DNA of 8,086 nt from assembly GCA_900552945.1 (NCBI GenBank), contig USBI01000064.1, positions 1-8,086 on the forward strand, written 5' to 3'. Below the pieces are notes generated by a model, which was given only the letters and a program-made list of their open reading frames with translations, was not told where the DNA came from and ran no database searches. A program made the position numbers and the translations under genes. Source of the stretch: an uncultured Oscillospiraceae bacterium (GTDB taxonomy: Bacteria; Bacillota; Clostridia; Oscillospirales; Ruminococcaceae). How positions within the stretch are numbered: position 1 is the stretch's first letter; each line of letters begins with the position of its first letter. Shown in pieces: positions 5,594 through 8,086 of the stretch.

Positions 5594-5618
5594 CTGAATT
5601 CAATTCTATCGAACAGAC

Positions 5619-6902
5619 TTACAGCGCTTTGGCAACAGCCGGTTCGGGAATGGAGATTTTCTTGATCTGCGCCCCGAGGTTGCGCAGCTTTACTTCAATC
5701 TCCTCATAGCCGCGTTCCACATACTGAATATCTTCAATCTGTGATGTGCCTTCCGCGGCAAGCGCCGCAATGATCATGGCAGCACCAGCGCGCAAATCGG
5801 TCGCTCTTACAGGAGCGGCAATCAGCTTTCCGGTACCTTCCACTACGGCGACACGCCCGTCTACCGAAATATCAGCGCCCATGCGGGTGAGCTCATCCAC
5901 ATAACGGAAACGGTTTTCCCAAACGCCTTCAGTAACGATGCTGGTCCCTTCCGCCAGCGTTAATAGTGCGGTAATCTGCGGCTGCATATCGGTGGGGAAC
6001 CCCGGATGCGGCATGGTTTTTACGTTGGACTTAAGCAACGGTCCGTTACGCGTCACCCGAACACAATCATCGTACTCCGTGACCTCCACTCCCATCTTCC
6101 GCAGGCGCGCGGTGATGGATTCCAGATGCTTGGGGATGACGTTTTTAATCATCACATCCCCCTGAGTAGCAGCGGCGGCAACCATATAGGTGCCGGCTTC
6201 AATCTGGTCCGGGATGATGGCATAAGTGGTTCCATGCAGTGATTCCACCCCATGGATCTTGATCGTATCGGTGCCGGCGCCCATAATATCGGCACCCATG
6301 GAATTCAAAAAGTTCGCTAAATCGACAATATGCGGCTCTTTGGCGGCGTTTTCAATAATGGTAAGCCCCTGAGCCTTAACCGCGGCCAGCATCACGTTGA
6401 TGGTGGCGCCTACTGTAACCATATCAAAATACACCTGCGAACCGGTGAGATGGTCCGCCGTAACGTGGATCATACCATTTTCCAGCGCCCAGTCAGCGCC
6501 CAGCGCTTTAAAACCTTTCAGGTGCTGATCGATCGGCCGCACGCCGAAATCACAACCGCCCGGCATGGAAACATTTGCCCGGTTAAACCGCCCCAGCAGA
6601 GCGCCGAGCAGATAATAAGACGCACGGATATGCCGCGCCAGCTCATACGGCACGGTAGAGGAATGCAGTCTGGAACAATCCACCTGAATGGTGTTTTTGT
6701 TGAGCAATTTGATTTCCGCACCCATTTCGTGCAGAATCTTTATAATAATCGAAACATCGCTGATGTTCGGAACGTTTTCTATAATACAAGGGCCGTCAGC
6801 CAAAATCGCGGCCGGAATGATCGCGACTGCCGCGTTCTTTGCCCCACTGATGGAAACTTCGCCTTTCAGGCGCACGCCGCCCGTTACCACATACTTCTCC
6901 AA
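5619..6902 (-). CDS. murA: UDP-N-acetylglucosamine 1-carboxyvinyltransferase MurA
   Basis: MurA transfers enolpyruvate from phosphoenolpyruvate to UDP-GlcNAc, the first committed step of peptidoglycan synthesis, in the cytoplasm. I choose the TTG at 6902: it has AAGGAG 9 nt upstream and makes the protein begin (M)EKYVVTGGVRLKGEVSISGAKN. With this start (427 residues) the active-site residues fall at K22, N23, D305, R371 and R397, the same numbers as in E. coli MurA. ATG at 6920 and TTG at 6938 are in-frame alternatives (433 and 439 residues). The catalytic loop PGGCDFGVRP carries Cys117, equivalent to E. coli Cys115, so the residue fosfomycin alkylates is present. FPTDMQPQ surrounds D305, and VERGYEEIEVKLRNLGA closes the domain. 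It is transcribed from an extended -10 promoter at 7013 and followed by a terminator before walJ. Whether this is a MurAA- or MurAB-type paralogue is not clear. Confidence 0.97.
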   Translation of the reverse strand: MEKYVVTGGVRLKGEVSISGAKNAAVAIIPAAILADGPCIIENVPNISDVSIIIKILHEMGAEIKLLNKNTIQVDCSRLHSSTVPYELARHIRASYYLLGALLGRFNRANVSMPGGCDFGVRPIDQHLKGFKALGADWALENGMIHVTADHLTGSQVYFDMVTVGATINVMLAAVKAQGLTIIENAAKEPHIVDLANFLNSMGADIMGAGTDTIKIHGVESLHGTTYAIIPDQIEAGTYMVAAAATQGDVMIKNVIPKHLESITARLRKMGVEVTEYDDCVRVTRNGPLLKSNVKTMPHPGFPTDMQPQITALLTLAEGTSIVTEGVWENRFRYVDELTRMGADISVDGRVAVVEGTGKLIAAPVRATDLRAGAAMIIAALAAEGTSQIEDIQYVERGYEEIEVKLRNLGAQIKKISIPEPAVAKAL

Positions 6903-7012
6903 TGCGGACAACTCCTTCATCTGATCCACCTGAACCAACAGGTACCCAATTCTTTTCTATTCATAAGCCGCTGCGACTGCGGCGGAAAACTTGCATACAT
7001 ACACTTTCAATT

Positions 7013-7021
7013 ATTATAGCA
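7013..7021 (-). promoter_or_regulatory. Extended -10 promoter for murA
   Basis: On the minus strand TGCTATAAT (7021-7013) combines a TGn extension with a perfect TATAAT. No good -35 box lies at the 17-bp distance (TTTTCT-like only), as is usual for extended -10 promoters. Transcription would start near 7006 and give a leader of about 100 nt before the TTG at 6902. Confidence 0.7.
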
Positions 7022-7249
7022 TAGAAGATATGAAAAGAAAAGAACTGTTTTTTTTACCATAATTATCTTGCTCCAAGCCGTCTGTTTCATGCACTTTTGC
7101 AAAAATTCAGCGTGATAATTTCCACACTCTTTCTACAAGCCGGATGCATGCTCCGGATTTTTAAACAAGACGTTTTATCATCCGCACAAAACCTGTCGGG
7201 CGGGCTTATTCACCCAACACAAACACTCTAAAACCAGATTTATCCCAAC

Positions 7250-7276
7250 AAAAAAGCGCCCTTTCAAAAGGGCGCT
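7250..7276 (-). terminator. Intrinsic terminator of the cyclophilin gene
   Basis: On the minus strand AGCGCCCTT (7276-7268) pairs with AAGGGCGCT (7263-7255) around a 4-nt loop and runs into a T-tract (7255-7250). It lies about 11 nt after the stop at 7287, so it separates the cyclophilin transcript from murA. Confidence 0.92.
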
Positions 7277-7286
7277 CAAACTGTTT

Positions 7287-8051
7287 TTATGACTCTGCGT
7301 GATAAGGAACGATCTGTATCGTTTCAATGATCACATGCTCCAACGGTGCGTCGTCATCATCTGTTGCCGTTTCCGCAATGGCATGAACCACGTCCATTCC
7401 CTCGACGACTTGGCCGAATGCTGTGTGTACGCCGTCCAAGAACGGATTTCCGCCGACCTGTTCGTAAACATCCTTTACACTCTCCGCGTAACTTTGCCTG
7501 CCGTAGGTGTAGCCATACTGCTCGCTCGCCAGGCGGTTGCTTTCCAGAAGGGTGTCAAAGAAATCGTCCGAAAGAACACTGGAAGCATCTTCGTTGATAA
7601 AAAACTGGCTCCCGTTGGTATCCGGCCCGACATTCGCCATGGAAAGCGCACCGGTGAAATTGTACAGATTATCGCTGAACTCGTCTTCAAAATCACTGCC
7701 GAACGCACTCTGTCCGCCGGTTCCATCTCCGCGCGGGTCGCCGCCCTGAATCATGAATCCATCGATTACACGGTGAAAGGTAAGGTTGTCATAATACCCC
7801 TCTTTCGCAAGCGTAACGAAATTCTCCACCGCTTTAGGCGCCTCGTCCGGGAACAGCCGGATGGTAATGTCACCATAATCCTTCACCGAAATCACAGCGA
7901 CCTCTTCGCCCTCTTCCGGCATGACCACACTGCCGTCCGCATTGTATTGCAGCATTTCCGGTTCCTCCTGCTGTTTCATACAGCCCGCGAAACCAAGTCC
8001 GGCAACCGCAATCGCCGTAACGAACGCTGCCAACCTATAGAATCCTCTCAT
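7287..8051 (-). CDS. Cyclophilin-type peptidyl-prolyl cis-trans isomerase, predicted lipoprotein
   Basis: This enzyme catalyses cis-trans isomerisation of proline bonds and is probably active outside the membrane, helping exported proteins fold. From ATG 8051 it has 254 residues. Residues 1-23 are a signal peptide (MRGFYR, then a hydrophobic core) ending in the lipobox-like GFAGC with lipidated Cys24; Phe at -3 is unusual. A short acidic linker leads to the cyclophilin domain (about 51-248). FHRVIDGFMIQGGDPRGDGTGG (92-113) carries catalytic R94, F99 and Q102; GSQFF is at 147-151, and LDGVHTAFGQVVEG (205-218) has His in place of the Trp of human cyclophilin A, as is common in bacteria. Between GSQFFIN and LDG lies a roughly 50-residue tyrosine- and acid-rich insert. 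Only four genomic bases precede this ATG before the adapter, so the ribosome site is not visible; codons read further upstream (MCIRDR) are adapter. A terminator follows at 7250. Confidence 0.93.
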   Translation of the reverse strand: MRGFYRLAAFVTAIAVAGLGFAGCMKQQEEPEMLQYNADGSVVMPEEGEEVAVISVKDYGDITIRLFPDEAPKAVENFVTLAKEGYYDNLTFHRVIDGFMIQGGDPRGDGTGGQSAFGSDFEDEFSDNLYNFTGALSMANVGPDTNGSQFFINEDASSVLSDDFFDTLLESNRLASEQYGYTYGRQSYAESVKDVYEQVGGNPFLDGVHTAFGQVVEGMDVVHAIAETATDDDDAPLEHVIIETIQIVPYHAES

Positions 8052-8055
8052 ACAT

Positions 8056-8086
8056 CTGTCTCTTATACACATCTGACGCTGCCGAC
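8056..8086 (-). other. Nextera i5-side sequencing adapter (artefact)
   Basis: Positions 8056-8074 (CTGTCTCTTATACACATCT) are the reverse complement of the 19-bp Tn5 mosaic end, and 8075-8086 (GACGCTGCCGAC) are the reverse complement of the Read 1 adapter, lacking its last two bases. Genomic sequence ends at 8055. This tail adds the false leading residues MCIRDR to the cyclophilin frame if the start is taken at 8072. Confidence 0.98.

Larger units (their letters stand above)
6903..7286. other. Non-coding stretch upstream of murA
   Basis: About 380 bp between the murA start and the cyclophilin stop hold the cyclophilin terminator (7250-7276), the murA promoter (7013-7021) and a murA leader of about 100 nt. 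The leader contains a short GC-rich hairpin (6968-6985, CCGC/GCGG arms with one mismatch). A dyad CCGGA-N7-TCCGG (7140-7156) lies between and is followed by five T on the plus strand. I see no gene, tRNA or recognisable riboswitch here. Confidence 0.6.

Noticed and set aside
5547..5603. Upstream extension of the walJ frame
   Set aside because: It would translate through the terminator hairpin, and family members begin at the equivalent of MQKLFPLASSSKGN.
6330..7019. 229-codon plus-strand frame antisense to murA
   Set aside because: MurA on the other strand is unambiguous; the antisense product has no recognisable features and no ribosome site that I can see.
7215..7233. GTTTTAGAG-like sequence on the minus strand, reminiscent of a type II CRISPR repeat start
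   Set aside because: Single occurrence with no second repeat, spacer or cas gene; chance similarity.
49..8055. A previously undescribed defence, mobile or biosynthetic system
   Set aside because: All genes except the membrane protein and DUF2284 are recognisable housekeeping or metabolic families, and these two are not enough to support a new system.
30..8074. Inverted terminal repeats at the window ends suggesting a transposon or linear element
   Set aside because: The 19-bp inverted repeats are the engineered Tn5 mosaic ends of the sequencing library, flanked by adapter and index; there is no transposase.

Overview
The window is about 8.0 kb of bacterial DNA (positions 49-8055) with Illumina Nextera (Tn5) adapter sequence left on both ends: the i7-side adapter with its index at 1-48 and the i5-side adapter at 8056-8086. 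Both ends are therefore library artefacts. The genes cut there, a dehydrogenase on the left and the upstream region of a cyclophilin on the right, continue outside the window. Gene content and signals suggest a Gram-positive Firmicute of class Clostridia, perhaps an Oscillospirales/Ruminococcaceae-type gut or anaerobic lineage. The support is purine-rich Shine-Dalgarno sites, consensus sigma-A promoters, short strong intrinsic terminators, a walJ-rlmH neighbourhood, and a lipoprotein cyclophilin. GC looks near 50 percent. The taxonomic placement is inference.

Left part (49-4146): a 3'-truncated D-2-hydroxyacid dehydrogenase gene on the minus strand (50-562) is divergent from a plus-strand pair, an AEC-family membrane transporter (901-1842) and a membrane-anchored glycerophosphodiester phosphodiesterase (1866-2720). 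The 338-bp gap between them carries two back-to-back near-consensus promoters, plus several repeats and a hairpin. After an intrinsic terminator come an unrecognised multi-pass membrane protein (2893-3540), which may be a degenerate prepilin-peptidase-like protein, and a cysteine-rich DUF2284 protein (3601-4146). A long bidirectional terminator closes this block.

Right part (4243-8051): all genes are on the minus strand. In transcription order they are a secreted cyclophilin lipoprotein with its own terminator; then murA, the first committed step of peptidoglycan synthesis, with an extended -10 promoter and a likely TTG start; then a walJ/yycJ-type metallo-beta-lactamase-fold hydrolase; then rlmH, the 23S rRNA pseudouridine-1915 methyltransferase. 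A good intrinsic terminator sits between murA and walJ, so walJ-rlmH is either fed by readthrough (attenuation) or has an unseen promoter.

These are mostly housekeeping genes (cell wall, ribosome, envelope protein folding) beside a small accessory transporter and enzyme block. I found no convincing undescribed multi-gene system. The observations most worth checking are the adapter contamination and the false MCIRD-type N-termini it creates, the repeat-rich divergent control region, the murA-walJ terminator, and the two proteins of unknown role (membrane protein and DUF2284).
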